Positions 34,632-45,087 of a DNA stretch of 64,000 nt are shown piece after piece. Position 1 is the stretch's first letter. Each line of letters starts with the position of its first letter. The stretch lies in NCBI GenBank assembly GCA_017483225.1, contig JAFULF010000037.1:62001-126000 (forward strand), read 5' to 3'. Source of the DNA: Alistipes sp. Lineage in GTDB: Bacteria > Bacteroidota > Bacteroidia > Bacteroidales > Rikenellaceae. Made by a program: the position numbers and the translations under genes. The notes under the pieces were generated by a model, which worked only from the letters and a program-made list of their open reading frames with translations, made no database searches and was not told the DNA's origin.

Positions 34632-37424
34632 CTATTTGAAGTGTTCCTTTAAGAAGTTGCCGGTATGGCTCTCGGCGTACTGCGCCAGCTCCTCCGGCCT
34701 GCCTGCAAATACTACCCTGCCGCCATCCTTGCCCGCCTCGGGGCCGAGGTCAATCACGTGGTCGGCGCACTTTATGACTTCCATATTGTGCTCGACGATG
34801 ACCACCGTATGGCCGCAGGTTATCAGGGCATCAAAGGCGTGAAGCAGCCTCTTGATGTCGTGGAAGTGCAGTCCCGTGGTCGGCTCGTCGAAGATAAACA
34901 TAATGCTCCTCTCGCTCCCCTCCTTGGCGAGGAACGATGCGAGCTTCACACGCTGGCTCTCACCTCCCGAGAGGGTCGATGACGACTGCCCGAGCTTGAT
35001 GTATCCGAGGCCTACATCCTGCAATGGCATGAGACGCTCCACGATGCGCTGGCAGGTCTTGTTTGCCGAATCCTCTCCGAAGAAGGCTATCGCCTCGTCG
35101 ATGCTCATATCGAGCACGTCGCAGATGGATTTGTTGCGGTATCGTACCTCCAAAATCTCATCCTTGAAGCGACGACCGCCACACGCCTCGCACGTGAGCT
35201 CTATGTCGGCCATAAACTGCATACCGACCTTGATGGTGCCCTCGCCTTGGCACACCTCGCATCGCCCTCCCGCCACGTTGAACGAGAAGTGGCTCGGTGC
35301 GATGTTGTTGTGCTTGGCGTAAGGCTGGTCGGAGTAGAGGCGGCGAATCTCGTCGTAGGCCTTGATGTAGGTCACGGGGTTCGAGCGTGAGGATTTGCCG
35401 ATAGGGTTCTGGTCCACCATCTCGATACCTCGTATCATACGAATATCGCCCTCTATGCCGTCGAAGTCGCCCGGACGCTCGCCGCTCTCCAATATGTGGC
35501 GGCGGATTGCCGGGTAGAGGATGCCCTTGGCGAGCGACGACTTGCCGCTGCCGCTTACGCCCGTGATGCAGGTCATCACGCCGAGCGGAATATCTACCGT
35601 TATGTTTTGCAGGTTGTGCATCCTCGCCCCTTTCAGGCGTATGTAGTTGCGCCACGGCCGTCGTGAGCGTGGCACGGCAATCTCCTTGCGCCCCGTCAGG
35701 TAGTCTGCCGTGAGGCTCTCCTTGCTCTTCGGGAGTTGCGATGCAGGGCCGCTGAATACTACCCTGCCGCCATTCTCACCCGCCTCGGGGCCGATGTCTA
35801 TGATGTAGTCGGCGGCACGAATCACCTCCTCCTCGTGCTCCACAACGATAACCGTATTGCCCATATCACGCAACTGTTTGAGTACGGATATGAGGCGGTG
35901 GGTATCTCTCGGATGCAGACCTATGCTCGGCTCGTCAAGGATGTAGAGCGAGCCGGTGAGGTTGCTGCCGAGCGATGTCGAGAGGTTTATGCGCTGGCTC
36001 TCGCCTCCGGAGAGGGTCGAGCAGAGGCGGTCGAGGGTCAGGTATCCGAGCCCCACGTCGCTCAGGTAGCGCAGGCGGTTGTTTATCTCGGTGAGGATGC
36101 GGTGTGCCGTCGTCGTGTCGTGTTCGTCGAGCGACAGCGTGCCAAAGAACTCTATAAGCTCATCCACGGTCATCGCCACCAGCTCGTCAATCGAGCGGCC
36201 TCCAACCTTCACGTAGAGTGCCTCCTTGCGCAGACGGCTGCCATTGCATACGGGGCAGGTCGTCTTGCCGGTGTATCGTGCTTTGAGCACTCGGAACTGA
36301 ATCTTGCGACGCTCCGAGTCGAGGTAGTTGAAGAATGAGTCGAGCCCCTCGAAGTACTCGTTGCCCCGCCATAGCAGTCGCCGCTCGTCGGCACTGAGGC
36401 GGTAGTATGGCTCGTGAATCGGGAAGTCGAACTTGTAGGCGTTGGCCACGAGTTGGTCCCTGAACCAGCGCATCGTGTCGCCACGCCAGCAGGCGATGGC
36501 GTTGTCGTATATGCTCTTCGACTTGTCGGGCACGACCAAATCCTCGTCGATGCCTATCACCTTGCCATAGCCTTCGCAATGAGGGCAGGCACCCAGCGGG
36601 TTGTTGAAGCTGAACAGGTGCTCGGTCGGGTGCTCGAACTCTATGCCGTCGGCGGTCATTGACGAGGAGTAGAGTCTTTCGTTCTCCCCGTGGATGATGA
36701 TGCAGCTGCTTGTGCCGTAGCCGAAGGCACGTGATACCGACTCCCTCATTCGGGAGAGGGTGTCGTCGTCGGAGGCTACGCTGAGGCGGTCGATGATAAT
36801 CTTGATATGCTCAACGTCGGTCTGCTCGTCGATGGTTGGCACGAACTCTTCGAGCAGCATCGTCTGCCCTGCTACGTGGAGGCGACGTATGCCCTCCGAG
36901 AAGAGGAGCGTGAGCCTCTCGATAAGGCCCTGACCCTCCTTCAAGTGCATAGGCACGGCAATCATCACTCGCTCGCCCTCGCCCAAGGAGAGTATCTGCT
37001 CGACAACCTCGTCGGTGGTGTAGCACTTGACCTCTGCGCCCGATATGGGCGAGAAGGTCTTGCCTATGCGGGCATAGAGCAGGCGCAGGTACTCGTATAT
37101 CTCGGTCGTCGTGCCTACCGTGGAGCGGGGGTTGCGTGTGTTTACCTTCTGCTCGATGGCCACCGCAGGGGCTATGCCCGAGATGATATCCACGTCGGGC
37201 TTGTTGATACGGCCGAGGAACTGACGGGCATACGAGGAGAGGCTCTCGACGTAGCGTCGCTGCCCCTCGGCGAAGATGGTGTCGAAGGCGAGCGTGGACT
37301 TTCCGCTGCCCGAGAGTCCCGTCACTACGACGAGCTGCTCGTGCGGAATATCGACCTCGATGTTTTTGAGGTTGTGTACCCTCGCTCCCTTGATGTATAT
37401 TGACTTAAAGTTGCTCATTCTCAA
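34632..37424 (-). CDS. uvrA: Excinuclease ABC subunit A
   Basis: A 930-aa nucleotide-excision-repair damage sensor with two ABC ATPase halves. Walker A sites: [19 protein letters not shown] and [16 protein letters not shown]. The ABC signatures are [12 protein letters not shown] and [12 protein letters not shown]. Zinc-knuckle cysteines are present in both halves ([29 protein letters not shown]). Normal UvrA length. [13 protein letters not shown] allows a start at 37424 or 37418; both overlap the end of the IMPACT-family gene, so translation is probably coupled. Confidence 0.97.
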   Translation of the reverse strand: MRMSNFKSIYIKGARVHNLKNIEVDIPHEQLVVVTGLSGSGKSTLAFDTIFAEGQRRYVESLSSYARQFLGRINKPDVDIISGIAPAVAIEQKVNTRNPRSTVGTTTEIYEYLRLLYARIGKTFSPISGAEVKCYTTDEVVEQILSLGEGERVMIAVPMHLKEGQGLIERLTLLFSEGIRRLHVAGQTMLLEEFVPTIDEQTDVEHIKIIIDRLSVASDDDTLSRMRESVSRAFGYGTSSCIIIHGENERLYSSSMTADGIEFEHPTEHLFSFNNPLGACPHCEGYGKVIGIDEDLVVPDKSKSIYDNAIACWRGDTMRWFRDQLVANAYKFDFPIHEPYYRLSADERRLLWRGNEYFEGLDSFFNYLDSERRKIQFRVLKARYTGKTTCPVCNGSRLRKEALYVKVGGRSIDELVAMTVDELIEFFGTLSLDEHDTTTAHRILTEINNRLRYLSDVGLGYLTLDRLCSTLSGGESQRINLSTSLGSNLTGSLYILDEPSIGLHPRDTHRLISVLKQLRDMGNTVIVVEHEEEVIRAADYIIDIGPEAGENGGRVVFSGPASQLPKSKESLTADYLTGRKEIAVPRSRRPWRNYIRLKGARMHNLQNITVDIPLGVMTCITGVSGSGKSSLAKGILYPAIRRHILESGERPGDFDGIEGDIRMIRGIEMVDQNPIGKSSRSNPVTYIKAYDEIRRLYSDQPYAKHNNIAPSHFSFNVAGGRCEVCQGEGTIKVGMQFMADIELTCEACGGRRFKDEILEVRYRNKSICDVLDMSIDEAIAFFGEDSANKTCQRIVERLMPLQDVGLGYIKLGQSSSTLSGGESQRVKLASFLAKEGSERSIMFIFDEPTTGLHFHDIKRLLHAFDALITCGHTVVIVEHNMEVIKCADHVIDLGPEAGKDGGRVVFAGRPEELAQYAESHTGNFLKEHFK

Positions 37425-38031
37425 TTATCTCCATTGTTACGCCCTGCACCTTGCCGAGTTTGCCGGTGAGCGTGTCGGCCTTGCTCTTGCGCACGGCAAG
37501 ACGTATCGTGCAGAGGTTGTCAAACAGCTGCTCCTCAATGCGAGGCATCTCCTCCTTGATGATGCGCATCACGTCGTTCATCGCCATATACGAGAAGTCT
37601 ATGCGGAGGCGCACAGCGACCGTTTTTTCGATTATCTCGCTCTCGGCGATGACATCTGCCGCCGCCTCCTTGTAGGCCTGTATAAGGCCCGAAACACCGA
37701 GTTTTGTGCCTCCGAAGTATCGCACGACCACAATCAGGCAGTCGGTCAGCGAGTGCGACAGCAGCTGCCCGAGTATGGGCTTGCCGGCAGTGCCCGAAGG
37801 CTCGCCGTCGTCGTTGGCCCTAAACTGCTCGCCATAGGGGCCCAAGCGCCAGGCGTAGCAGTGGTGTGTGGCATCGTAGTACTCCTTGCGCAGAGCGTCG
37901 AGGTGCTCACGTATCTGCTCCTCGCTCGTGACGGGATAGGCGTATGCGAGGAACTTGCTGCTGCGCTCCCTCATCGCCGACACGGCCTCACGGGCTATGG
38001 TCAGGTAACTATCCTTCAACTCCTCTGCCAC
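37405..38031 (-). CDS. IMPACT/YigZ family protein
   Basis: A 208-aa protein of the UPF0029 (YigZ/IMPACT) family. The N-terminal domain has [21 protein letters not shown], the conserved block [11 protein letters not shown], then [18 protein letters not shown] and [17 protein letters not shown]. The C-terminal half is a small ferredoxin-like fold. Suggested roles in the family concern translation or stress, none proven for bacteria. It lies 7 bp after lepB and overlaps the uvrA start by 14-20 bp. Confidence 0.9.
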   Translation of the reverse strand: MAEELKDSYLTIAREAVSAMRERSSKFLAYAYPVTSEEQIREHLDALRKEYYDATHHCYAWRLGPYGEQFRANDDGEPSGTAGKPILGQLLSHSLTDCLIVVVRYFGGTKLGVSGLIQAYKEAAADVIAESEIIEKTVAVRLRIDFSYMAMNDVMRIIKEEMPRIEEQLFDNLCTIRLAVRKSKADTLTGKLGKVQGVTMEIIENEQL

Positions 38032-38038
38032 GGCTGCG

Positions 38039-39370
38039 CTACTCTATCTTCTTAAACAATCTGTTCCAGCGGATGCCATCCTCGCCCTTGGAGAAGGCTA
38101 TGAAGGATGCCTTGCCGACGATGTGGTCCTCCGGCACGAAGCCCCAGAAGCGGGAGTCGGCCGAGTTGTGGCGGTTGTCGCCCATCATCCAGTAGTAGTC
38201 CATCGCAAAGGTGTAGGTGGTGGTCGCTACCCCGTCGATGAGTATCTCCCCGTCGGCGGTCACCTCCAAGGTGTGACCCTCGTACTGCTCGATTATGCGG
38301 CGATATATCGGCAGGTTCTCCGCCGTGAGGGTGATTGTAGCACCCTTATATGGCACCCAGAGCGGGCCGAAGTTGTCCTGTGTCCAAGAGTATGCACTGC
38401 TGTTCGGGAAGACATCCTCGCTGCTCTGCTTGGCGTTGTACTGCACTATGTCGGTGACGATGGCGAGCTTGCTCAACTGCTCGGCAGCCTCGGCGGTCAT
38501 CGCCATGTAGTAGTATGGTGCCGAGCCGCTAACCTCGGTGATGCCGAGTTTTTTGAGCGTGTAGGTGGTCAGCGGTGCCGTCGTCTGCACGAAGTAGATG
38601 TACTGCTGCGATGGCACGAAGAGCTGCTTGCCCTCGTTGATGTATAGCTGGCCGTCGGCAATGCGCAGCGTGTCGCCAGGGATGGCTACGCAGCGCTTGA
38701 TGTAGTTCTCTCGCTTATCGACAGGTCGGGCGATGACGGTGTAATCCTCGTTGAGGCGACGTCTGCCCTCCCGCTTGCCGTAGGTCTGCTCGTAGCTCCT
38801 CACGACATCGTAGTAGGTCACGGCCTGATTCTCCAAGAGCACCGTGTCGCCGGCGGGGAAGTTGAACACGACCACGTCGTTGCGCTTGATGGGCTTCAAC
38901 CCTTTCAGACGGTGGTAGTCCCACTTGATGGCCTCCGAGTAGGATTTACCACCCGTGATAGGCATCGTGTTATATACGAAAGGCATAGCCAGCGGTGTGT
39001 TGGGCACCTGCGGGCCATACGAGAGCTTGCTCACGTAGAGGTAGTCGCCGATGAGGATGGTCTTCTCCATCGAAGAGGTCGGCACCTTGTAGAGCTGGAA
39101 CACGAACAGGTGTATCAGCGTCGCAGCCACAACGGCCCACACCACGGCATCAATCCATCCGTAGATGGTGTTCCAGAGCGGATAACGCTCGCAGAGGGCC
39201 TTGTTGCGCAGTCCGATGTGCTTGTGTACAAGGCGTGATATGAAGTAGTCGTATATGAGCGGCAGGCCGAGGAGCATCCAGAGGTTGCCCGTCCAGACAA
39301 CGCAGAGCAGGATGTATATTGCGCTCGCCGCCGAGAATCGTACCCATTTGTTCTTGAAAAACTTTACCAT
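38039..39370 (-). CDS. lepB: Signal peptidase I
   Basis: A 443-aa inner-membrane serine protease that removes export signals. Three N-terminal hydrophobic stretches (about 13-32, 31-45, 72-92) precede the catalytic Ser100 ([20 protein letters not shown]) and general-base Lys225 ([15 protein letters not shown]). The [17 protein letters not shown] box is near the C-terminus. An insertion of about 120 residues between the Lys box and the GDNR box makes it much longer than the E. coli enzyme, as is common in Bacteroidota. Second gene of the dapB operon (9-bp gap). Confidence 0.95.
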   Translation of the reverse strand: MVKFFKNKWVRFSAASAIYILLCVVWTGNLWMLLGLPLIYDYFISRLVHKHIGLRNKALCERYPLWNTIYGWIDAVVWAVVAATLIHLFVFQLYKVPTSSMEKTILIGDYLYVSKLSYGPQVPNTPLAMPFVYNTMPITGGKSYSEAIKWDYHRLKGLKPIKRNDVVVFNFPAGDTVLLENQAVTYYDVVRSYEQTYGKREGRRRLNEDYTVIARPVDKRENYIKRCVAIPGDTLRIADGQLYINEGKQLFVPSQQYIYFVQTTAPLTTYTLKKLGITEVSGSAPYYYMAMTAEAAEQLSKLAIVTDIVQYNAKQSSEDVFPNSSAYSWTQDNFGPLWVPYKGATITLTAENLPIYRRIIEQYEGHTLEVTADGEILIDGVATTTYTFAMDYYWMMGDNRHNSADSRFWGFVPEDHIVGKASFIAFSKGEDGIRWNRLFKKIE

Positions 39371-39379
39371 ATCGGCCCG

Positions 39380-40114
39380 TTAGTTAAGAATGTCATCCAT
39401 AGTAAATACGCCGCTCTTGCCGCAGATGAACTCGGCTGCAACAACTGCGCCTGTCGCTAACGCACGGCGGCTCTTCAACGTGTGCTTTATCTCCAATACG
39501 TCGTCCTCCGACTCGTAGGTTATGGTGTGAGTGCCCGGAACCATACCCTCTCGCAGCGACGTAATCTCGATGCTCTCGGCCCGTGGCTGCGACACCTCGC
39601 CCTGTTGCGGCTCGATGCAGTGCCAGAGGCTCTTGCGCTCGACGTTGGCGATGATACCCTCGGCGAGGGTTATGGCTGTGCCACTCGGCGCATCCTTCTT
39701 CTGCGTGTGGTGAATCTCCTCGATGCGCACGTCGTAGTTGTCGCAGTGGTTCATCAACTCCGCCAGACGACGGTTGATGCGGAAGGCGATGTTCACGCCG
39801 AGAGAGTAGTTCGACGAGTAAATCATCGCACCCCCACGCTCACGACACAGCTCCTGCAACTGCGGCAGACGCTCCGTCCAGCCTGTTGTGCCGCTGACAA
39901 TTGCCACCCCCGCCTCGATGCAGGTGCGGATGTTGTCGTATGCCGTCTGCGGCATCGTGAACTCTATGGCGACATCAATCCCCGAGAGTCGCTCTGCGCA
40001 GAGCTCGTGCGTATTGTTCTGGTCTATGATAAGACCTATCGTGTGGCCACGCTGCAAGAGAATCTTCTCTATCTCGTGCCCCATCTTTCCGTATCCGATG
40101 ATTGCAACATTCAT
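39380..40114 (-). CDS. dapB: 4-hydroxy-tetrahydrodipicolinate reductase
   Basis: A 244-aa enzyme of lysine/diaminopimelate synthesis that reduces HTPA to tetrahydrodipicolinate with NAD(P)H. The nucleotide-binding loop is IIGYGKMGHEIE (residues 5-16), followed by SGTTGW, YSSNYSLGVN and the active-site block EEIHHTQKKDAPSGTA. First gene of the minus-strand dapB-lepB-yigZ-uvrA-M16-methyltransferase operon. A TACCTTTG -7 box lies about 47 nt upstream (40161-40168). Confidence 0.96.
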   Translation of the reverse strand: MNVAIIGYGKMGHEIEKILLQRGHTIGLIIDQNNTHELCAERLSGIDVAIEFTMPQTAYDNIRTCIEAGVAIVSGTTGWTERLPQLQELCRERGGAMIYSSNYSLGVNIAFRINRRLAELMNHCDNYDVRIEEIHHTQKKDAPSGTAITLAEGIIANVERKSLWHCIEPQQGEVSQPRAESIEITSLREGMVPGTHTITYESEDDVLEIKHTLKSRRALATGAVVAAEFICGKSGVFTMDDILN

Positions 40115-40160
40115 AATTGTAGAACTTATTCTTAATATATTTGTAATATATTCCGAACCG

Positions 40161-40218
40161 CAAAGGTAATAAATAAACCTCGCAAAAGTCGATTTATGCG
40201 AAAATATTTATATCTTTG
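40161..40218. promoter_or_regulatory. Divergent dapB / truA promoters
   Basis: A minus-strand -7 box TACCTTTG (40161-40168) serves dapB, and a plus-strand TATCTTTG (40211-40218) serves truA. The truA -7 box is only 7 nt before the ATG at 40226, so the truA message is essentially leaderless. Confidence 0.65.
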
Positions 40219-40225
40219 TTCCGTT

Positions 40226-40984
40226 ATGCGGTATTTTTTGGAGTTGAGATATGATGGCGGGGCGTACTGCGGATGGCAGCGGCAGCCCGATATGCCGACT
40301 GTGCAGCAGACGATTGAGCAGGCGCTGACACGGCTGTTGCGTGAGCCTGTCGAGATTGTCGGTGCGGGGCGTACCGATACGGGGGTCAATGCCTCGTACT
40401 ACGTGGCGCACTTCGACACGCAGGCGGAGGTGGATGTCGAGCAGGTGCGCTACAAGCTCAATATGATGCTGCCGCAGGATATCTCTATCGACTCCGTGAC
40501 CGAGGTGGCCGCCGATGCTCACGCACGCTTCGATGCCCGTGAGCGTGAATACACCTACTACATCTGCTCGGTGAAAAACCCATTCCGTCGCCACTCGGCG
40601 TGGATGTACTACGTGCCGCTGGATGTCGGGAATATGAATGAGGCGGCTCGCTCATTGCTTGAATATGAGGATTTTACATCGTTTGCCAAGCTCAACTCCA
40701 ACAACAAGACCAACATCTGCCACGTGCAGCGTGCCGAGTGGCAACGTGAGCCTGACGGGGTGCTGCGCTTCACGATTCGTGCCGACCGCTTCCTGCGGAA
40801 TATGGTGCGCTCCATTGTAGGCACGCTGGTCGATGTGGGGCGTGGACGTTACTCCGTTGAGGAGTTCCGTGCCATCGTCGAGGCGAAGGAGCTGTCACGT
40901 TCAAGTGCGGGTGCCCCTGCGCAGGGACTCTTCCTCAGTGATGTGGTCTATCCGAAGGAGCTCTTTACGGGGCGGGAGCGATAG
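40226..40984 (+). CDS. truA: tRNA pseudouridine(38-40) synthase TruA
   Basis: A 252-aa enzyme that isomerises uridines 38-40 in the tRNA anticodon stem. Catalytic Asp51 lies in GAGRTDTGVNAS. Other signatures are YDGGAYCGWQRQ, AREREYTYYI, RFLRNMVRSIVGTLVDVG and the C-terminal APAQGLFLSDV. I chose ATG 40226 rather than 40196, because the -7 box sits between them and the first 10 residues of the longer form are not TruA-like. It is divergent from dapB and followed by the membrane protein at 41051. Confidence 0.95.
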   Translation: MRYFLELRYDGGAYCGWQRQPDMPTVQQTIEQALTRLLREPVEIVGAGRTDTGVNASYYVAHFDTQAEVDVEQVRYKLNMMLPQDISIDSVTEVAADAHARFDAREREYTYYICSVKNPFRRHSAWMYYVPLDVGNMNEAARSLLEYEDFTSFAKLNSNNKTNICHVQRAEWQREPDGVLRFTIRADRFLRNMVRSIVGTLVDVGRGRYSVEEFRAIVEAKELSRSSAGAPAQGLFLSDVVYPKELFTGRER

Positions 40985-41050
40985 AGGCGTGAGGGTGAGA
41001 ATGTAAGTGATAGAGATACGAGAACACAACTAATTAAAACTTAAATAGTT

Positions 41051-41824
41051 ATGAAATTGTTTTTTAGAATTAAGACGAAAGAGGAGTTAAAGAAGATGCT
41101 TAAATTCCTCTATGTTAAACTCTTATTGGGGGGGGTAGGCGTTGGATTGATATTCCTGCTTATCGGTTATCTTGCAAAGTTGTTGCTGGGTGAAGGGAAT
41201 GGCTTGTCGCAGATATGTGGACCACTCTTTGTGGCAGCACTGACCCTCTGGTCTATGGCCGTGTTTGTGGCCGGTGTCATTGCACTGTATCGTGTTGTGA
41301 TGGCGATGTACAATGGACGTAAGGCGCTGGATGCAGGCGAGTCGGTGGCCGAGTATAAGGCCGAGATTCACTACACGCTGCCTTTGGCCTTCCCTATTGG
41401 AGTCGGAGGCCTCACGCCTTACGGTATCGTGGTAGCATTTGGCTTGGGCTATGTGATTTATAAGTGGGGCCTGCCGCTCTATAAGTGGGCCGACGTGAAG
41501 CCGGTGTTGCTGCATCGTGGCGGAACAACTTGGAAGTGCACCCTGCTCACGTGGGTAAACTTCCTCTTCTTCATCATATCGTCGTTCTACCCTATTCTGG
41601 TTGTGTCGCTCATCCTGCTGGTAGTCTTAATCCTCTATAAGACGGGTATCTTGAAGGGTGCCTTCAATGGATTGTTCGGCCTCTGGACCAATACGATGAA
41701 TGGTGCAGGCTCATCCGCCGGTCGAACCTGCGCAAGCTGCGCCCACTTTACAGGCTACTCCTGCTCTCTGAATGGTCTGGGAGCATCTTCTAACGACGCA
41801 AGTTGTAGAGACTTCCAATATTAG
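41051..41824 (+). CDS. Multi-span membrane protein with C-terminal Cys tail
   Basis: A 257-aa protein I do not recognise. Hydrophobic segments occur at about 27-47, 58-84, 110-132 and 163-196, so probably four or more spans. The last 30 residues hold four cysteines (C-x2-C-x7-C-x13-C, from CASCAHFTGYSC to SCRDFQY), suggesting a small metal or Fe-S site or a disulfide-stabilised knot. A run of eight G (41128-41135) inside the coding region could cause slippage. It stands between truA and a dispersed hairpin repeat. Start ATG 41051 is the only good one. Confidence 0.65.
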   Translation: MKLFFRIKTKEELKKMLKFLYVKLLLGGVGVGLIFLLIGYLAKLLLGEGNGLSQICGPLFVAALTLWSMAVFVAGVIALYRVVMAMYNGRKALDAGESVAEYKAEIHYTLPLAFPIGVGGLTPYGIVVAFGLGYVIYKWGLPLYKWADVKPVLLHRGGTTWKCTLLTWVNFLFFIISSFYPILVVSLILLVVLILYKTGILKGAFNGLFGLWTNTMNGAGSSAGRTCASCAHFTGYSCSLNGLGASSNDASCRDFQY

Positions 41825-41829
41825 GCCTT

Positions 41830-41990
41830 TGGGGCTGCGCAACGGGCTTGGCGCAACATTAGGGAGATTAGGGAGATTAGGGAGATTAGGGAGCGCAAGG
41901 CTATTCTCCTTAATCTCCTTAAACTCCTTAAATTCCCTTTTGCGCTATCCTTACTTGACCTTAACAGCCCTTAACCTTGTGCGCCACCCC
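41830..41990. repeat. Dispersed AGGGAGATT/CTCCTTAAA hairpin repeat
   Basis: The best-formed copy of the family. It starts GCTGCGCAACGGGCTTGGCGCAAC. Four AGGGAGATT-type units (41870-41893) face CTCCTTAATCTCCTTAAACTCC (41907-41930) around GCGCAAGGCTATT. It closes with CCCTTTTGCGCTATCCTTACTTGACCTTA. The two arms can pair through G-C, A-U and G-U pairs. Confidence 0.8.
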
Positions 41991-41996
41991 TCTCCG

Positions 41997-43352
41997 CTAC
42001 TCCGTTGCTTCGGCGGCATCCATAATGCCCTCGTGGAGGGTTGGATGGGCGTGGATGGTGCGGGCGATGGCCTTGGCTGTGGCGCCGAGCCTCTTTGCAA
42101 GGGTCGCCTCGCCGAGCATCTCTGCGATGTTGCCACCGACGATATGTGCACCGATGAGCCTCTGCTCGCCATCGAAAATCAGCTTCACGAAGCCGTCACG
42201 CTCGCCTGCTGCCATGGCCTTGCCCGAGGCGGCAAACTGGTAGCGGCCGATATGGTGCTCGATGCCCTGCTCCACCGCCTGCTTCTCGGTGATGCCCACC
42301 GAGGCAACCTCAGGCGAGGTGAATACGCAGGATGGGATTGTCGAGTAGTCGATTGGCTCACTCTCAATGCCGCAGATGCACTCCACGCAGCGCACAGCCT
42401 CGGCCGAGGCTACGTGTGCCAGCGCAGGCGTTGCGATGATGTCGCCAATGGCATATACGGAGGGTACGCTGGTGCGGTACTGCTCATCCACCACCACCTT
42501 GTCACGCTCGACGGCGATGCCCAGCTCCTCCAAGCCGAGTTCCTCGATGTTGGACTTGATGCCCACGGCCGAGAGTACCACCTCGGCGGTGAGGGTCTCG
42601 GGGCCCTTCTTGCCCTCGACCTCTACCTCACAAACGCCTTCAACTACCGACACGTTCTTCACTGTGGTTGAGGTCATTACGCCGATGCGCAGCTTGCGGA
42701 ATGCTCGCTCCATCGTGCGTGCTACCTCCTCGTCCTCCAAAGGCATCAGTTGAGGCATATACTCCACGATGGTCACCTTCGAGCCGAGCGAGGCGTAGAG
42801 GTATGCGAACTCGCTGCCTATGGCTCCCGAGCCTACGACGACGATGCTCTGCGGTATGCGCTCCAATGCCAGCGCATCCTTCGACGAGAGTACGTGGGTG
42901 TGGTCTATGGTCATAAACGGCATCTCACGTGGTCGTGCGCCCGTGGCGAGGATAATGTGGTCGGCATCGTAGGCTGTGCCCTCCACCTCCACCTGCGTCG
43001 GCGAGAGGAGGCGGGCGGTGCCACTGATGACCTCTACGTTGCTGCGTTTGAGCAGCATCTGCACACCCTTGCCGACGTTCTCCGCCACGCTGCGGGAGCG
43101 GGCGACAACCTTCGCCATATCGGCCTTGGGCTCCGTCTCAATCTCGATGCCGTAGCCGGCAGCCGTGCGGCAGTAGTTATATACCTGCGCACTTTTGAGC
43201 AAGGCCTTGGTCGGGATGCAGCCCCAATTTACGCAGGTACCTCCCGCCTCGGCTCGCTCTACGATGGCTACACTCTTGCCGAGAGCCGATGCTCGGAGTG
43301 CCGCCGTATAACCGGCAGGGCCACTGCCGATGATGATGATGTCGTACTTCAT
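41997..43352 (-). CDS. lpdA: Dihydrolipoyl dehydrogenase
   Basis: A 451-aa flavoprotein (E3) that reoxidises dihydrolipoamide in 2-oxoacid dehydrogenase or glycine-cleavage complexes. The FAD loop is IIGSGPAGYTAALRASALG. The redox disulfide is C40-x4-C45 (GGTCVNWGCIPTKAL). The NAD loop is VVGSGAIGSEFAYLYASLG. The catalytic His-Glu pair is in HAHPTLHE at the C-terminus. It lies 20 bp after the C69 dipeptidase gene on the same strand. No E1 or E2 gene lies in the window. Confidence 0.96.
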   Translation of the reverse strand: MKYDIIIIGSGPAGYTAALRASALGKSVAIVERAEAGGTCVNWGCIPTKALLKSAQVYNYCRTAAGYGIEIETEPKADMAKVVARSRSVAENVGKGVQMLLKRSNVEVISGTARLLSPTQVEVEGTAYDADHIILATGARPREMPFMTIDHTHVLSSKDALALERIPQSIVVVGSGAIGSEFAYLYASLGSKVTIVEYMPQLMPLEDEEVARTMERAFRKLRIGVMTSTTVKNVSVVEGVCEVEVEGKKGPETLTAEVVLSAVGIKSNIEELGLEELGIAVERDKVVVDEQYRTSVPSVYAIGDIIATPALAHVASAEAVRCVECICGIESEPIDYSTIPSCVFTSPEVASVGITEKQAVEQGIEHHIGRYQFAASGKAMAAGERDGFVKLIFDGEQRLIGAHIVGGNIAEMLGEATLAKRLGATAKAIARTIHAHPTLHEGIMDAAEATE

Positions 43353-43372
43353 ATAAATCGTGTAATAAGGTT

Positions 43373-45004
43373 TTAGTCAATAACTTTTAGCACTGCGCCA
43401 TTGTCTGCCGCAACGGCCCTCTTCCACTTCTCGTTGTAGCCGGGGAACTTGATGCGGTCGGGGATGTCGCAGCCGTTGCCGTTGTCGATGAATCCCCTCT
43501 CGTCCTCCGACTTCACGTTGCCGTCAACGTACTTGATGAGCAGGTAGCGGTCCAGCTCCGTCCAGCGGTCGAACAACTCTTGTGCCGTGGTGAGCGTGTA
43601 GGCCGTGGCAATCTTCTGCCCCCGCTTTGGGGAGGCGGTGGCGAGCAGGGCATCTACCCTCTCGACCTCTGCCAAACGGTCGCACTCCCACTTATCGACC
43701 ACCTTGCGGATGTCTGCCGCAATCATATCGTAGCGCATATAGGCGAAGTTGGTGACACGGTTGAAGAGCCAGAACATCGAGGTCGGCGAGTAGCGGAGCA
43801 TCGAGCCGTTGCTCTCGCTGAGCGAGTGCGGTACCTCGGTGGTGTTGCAGTAAATAGGTGTCAGGCAGGATGTTGCGGCATCGTCAACGCCAAACCAGAG
43901 GATGCCCGTCTTGCCCTTGCGAGCCTGACCGCAGAGCCAAAATCCCGTCTGCTGTGTGGCTGTCGCACGCTCGTTGCAGTACTGCACGCCATCCACCTCC
44001 CAATACATTGGTCGCCAGCGGTATGGGCAGTTGTGGCCCCCTGCGCCGAGGTCGGTGGTCATATCCATAGGGGTCCCCTCGTAGTGGTCACGCATAGCGT
44101 CGAAGAGCACCTTGGGCGATACCTTCGTGCGTGGTTTCACCCAGAGAGGCATACGGTTTGCCTTGTTGTACCCCATAGCGTAGTCGGTGTAGGCATCCAT
44201 ACCGTCGGCTACGGTGCGGAAGAAACTCCACACACGGGCCTCGCAGCCTCGCAGTGCGCCGAAGTCGGCGGGGGCGTAGGTGTCGCAGAAGCTGAACGCC
44301 TCGTCGCTGCCCGTGTAGAGGCCCTGCTTGCGGGCGAAGGAGATTACATCCTCCGAGTAGAGGCAGTTGTCGGGGTCGTTGAGCGGGAAGGTGGTGATGC
44401 GTGCCTGGTTGGCGTGCGCCGAGACGTAGCCGTCGGGGATGCGGCGTGCCACCCACACGATGCCCTTGCGTGAGGGGTCATCCTTCGAGTTGCCCTTGCC
44501 TATGAGCTCCATAATCCACGCCTCGTCGGCATCGGCTATGGAGAAGGACTCGCCCGAGGAGGCGTAGCCGTAAGTCGTTGCAAGGTCGGCAATTACGGCG
44601 ATAGCCTCACGTGCTGTTCGAGCCCTTTGCAGGGTGATGTATATCAGCGAGCCGTAGTCGATTCGCCCCTCGGGGTCTTCGAGCTGCGGGAGCCCTCCCC
44701 ACGTGGTCTCGGTGATGATGAGCGAGTGGCAGTTCATATTGCCCACGGTCGAGTATGTCACCTCGGCCTGCGCTATCTCGCCCAGCTGACGGCCCGTGTC
44801 CCAGTCACGCACCATCATAGTTGCCGAGGGGCGACGTGCAGGGGTGTATTGGTAGAGCGCACCATATAGTGCGTGTGAGTCGGCGGCGTATGTAACCATA
44901 ACGGAGCCGTCGGTCGATGCCCCCTTCGTGACGATGAAGTTGGTGCAGGCAAAGGCCGTCGCACTACCGACCGCCAATGCGAGGGTTAGGATGAGTCGTT
45001 TCAT
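43373..45004 (-). CDS. Exported C69 family dipeptidase
   Basis: A 543-aa N-terminal-nucleophile dipeptidase (PepD/C69). A signal peptide (1-19, ending TAFA) is cut immediately before the presumed catalytic Cys20 (ACTNFIVTKGASTDGS), so export and activation are linked. Further family blocks are SLIITETTWGG, EAWIMELIGKG, VSAHANQARITTFPL and the late MLRYSPTSMFWLFNRVTNFAYMRY. Probably periplasmic or surface-located, helping to use dietary or host peptides. Convincing -7 box TATCTTTG at 45040-45047 (minus). Upstream of lpdA. Confidence 0.92.
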   Translation of the reverse strand: MKRLILTLALAVGSATAFACTNFIVTKGASTDGSVMVTYAADSHALYGALYQYTPARRPSATMMVRDWDTGRQLGEIAQAEVTYSTVGNMNCHSLIITETTWGGLPQLEDPEGRIDYGSLIYITLQRARTAREAIAVIADLATTYGYASSGESFSIADADEAWIMELIGKGNSKDDPSRKGIVWVARRIPDGYVSAHANQARITTFPLNDPDNCLYSEDVISFARKQGLYTGSDEAFSFCDTYAPADFGALRGCEARVWSFFRTVADGMDAYTDYAMGYNKANRMPLWVKPRTKVSPKVLFDAMRDHYEGTPMDMTTDLGAGGHNCPYRWRPMYWEVDGVQYCNERATATQQTGFWLCGQARKGKTGILWFGVDDAATSCLTPIYCNTTEVPHSLSESNGSMLRYSPTSMFWLFNRVTNFAYMRYDMIAADIRKVVDKWECDRLAEVERVDALLATASPKRGQKIATAYTLTTAQELFDRWTELDRYLLIKYVDGNVKSEDERGFIDNGNGCDIPDRIKFPGYNEKWKRAVAADNGAVLKVID

Positions 45005-45039
45005 ATCTTATGAGCTGTTATATTACATATATATAGATG

Positions 45040-45066
45040 CAAAGATAGAAATATTTTGTAACTTTG
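45040..45066. promoter_or_regulatory. Divergent -7 boxes for C69 dipeptidase and YggS-type gene
   Basis: TATCTTTG on the minus strand (45047-45040) and TAACTTTG on the plus strand (45059-45066) are only 11 bp apart, so the two polymerase sites overlap. Confidence 0.65.
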
Positions 45067-45087
45067 CCTATCAAAAACGTGCGTGTT

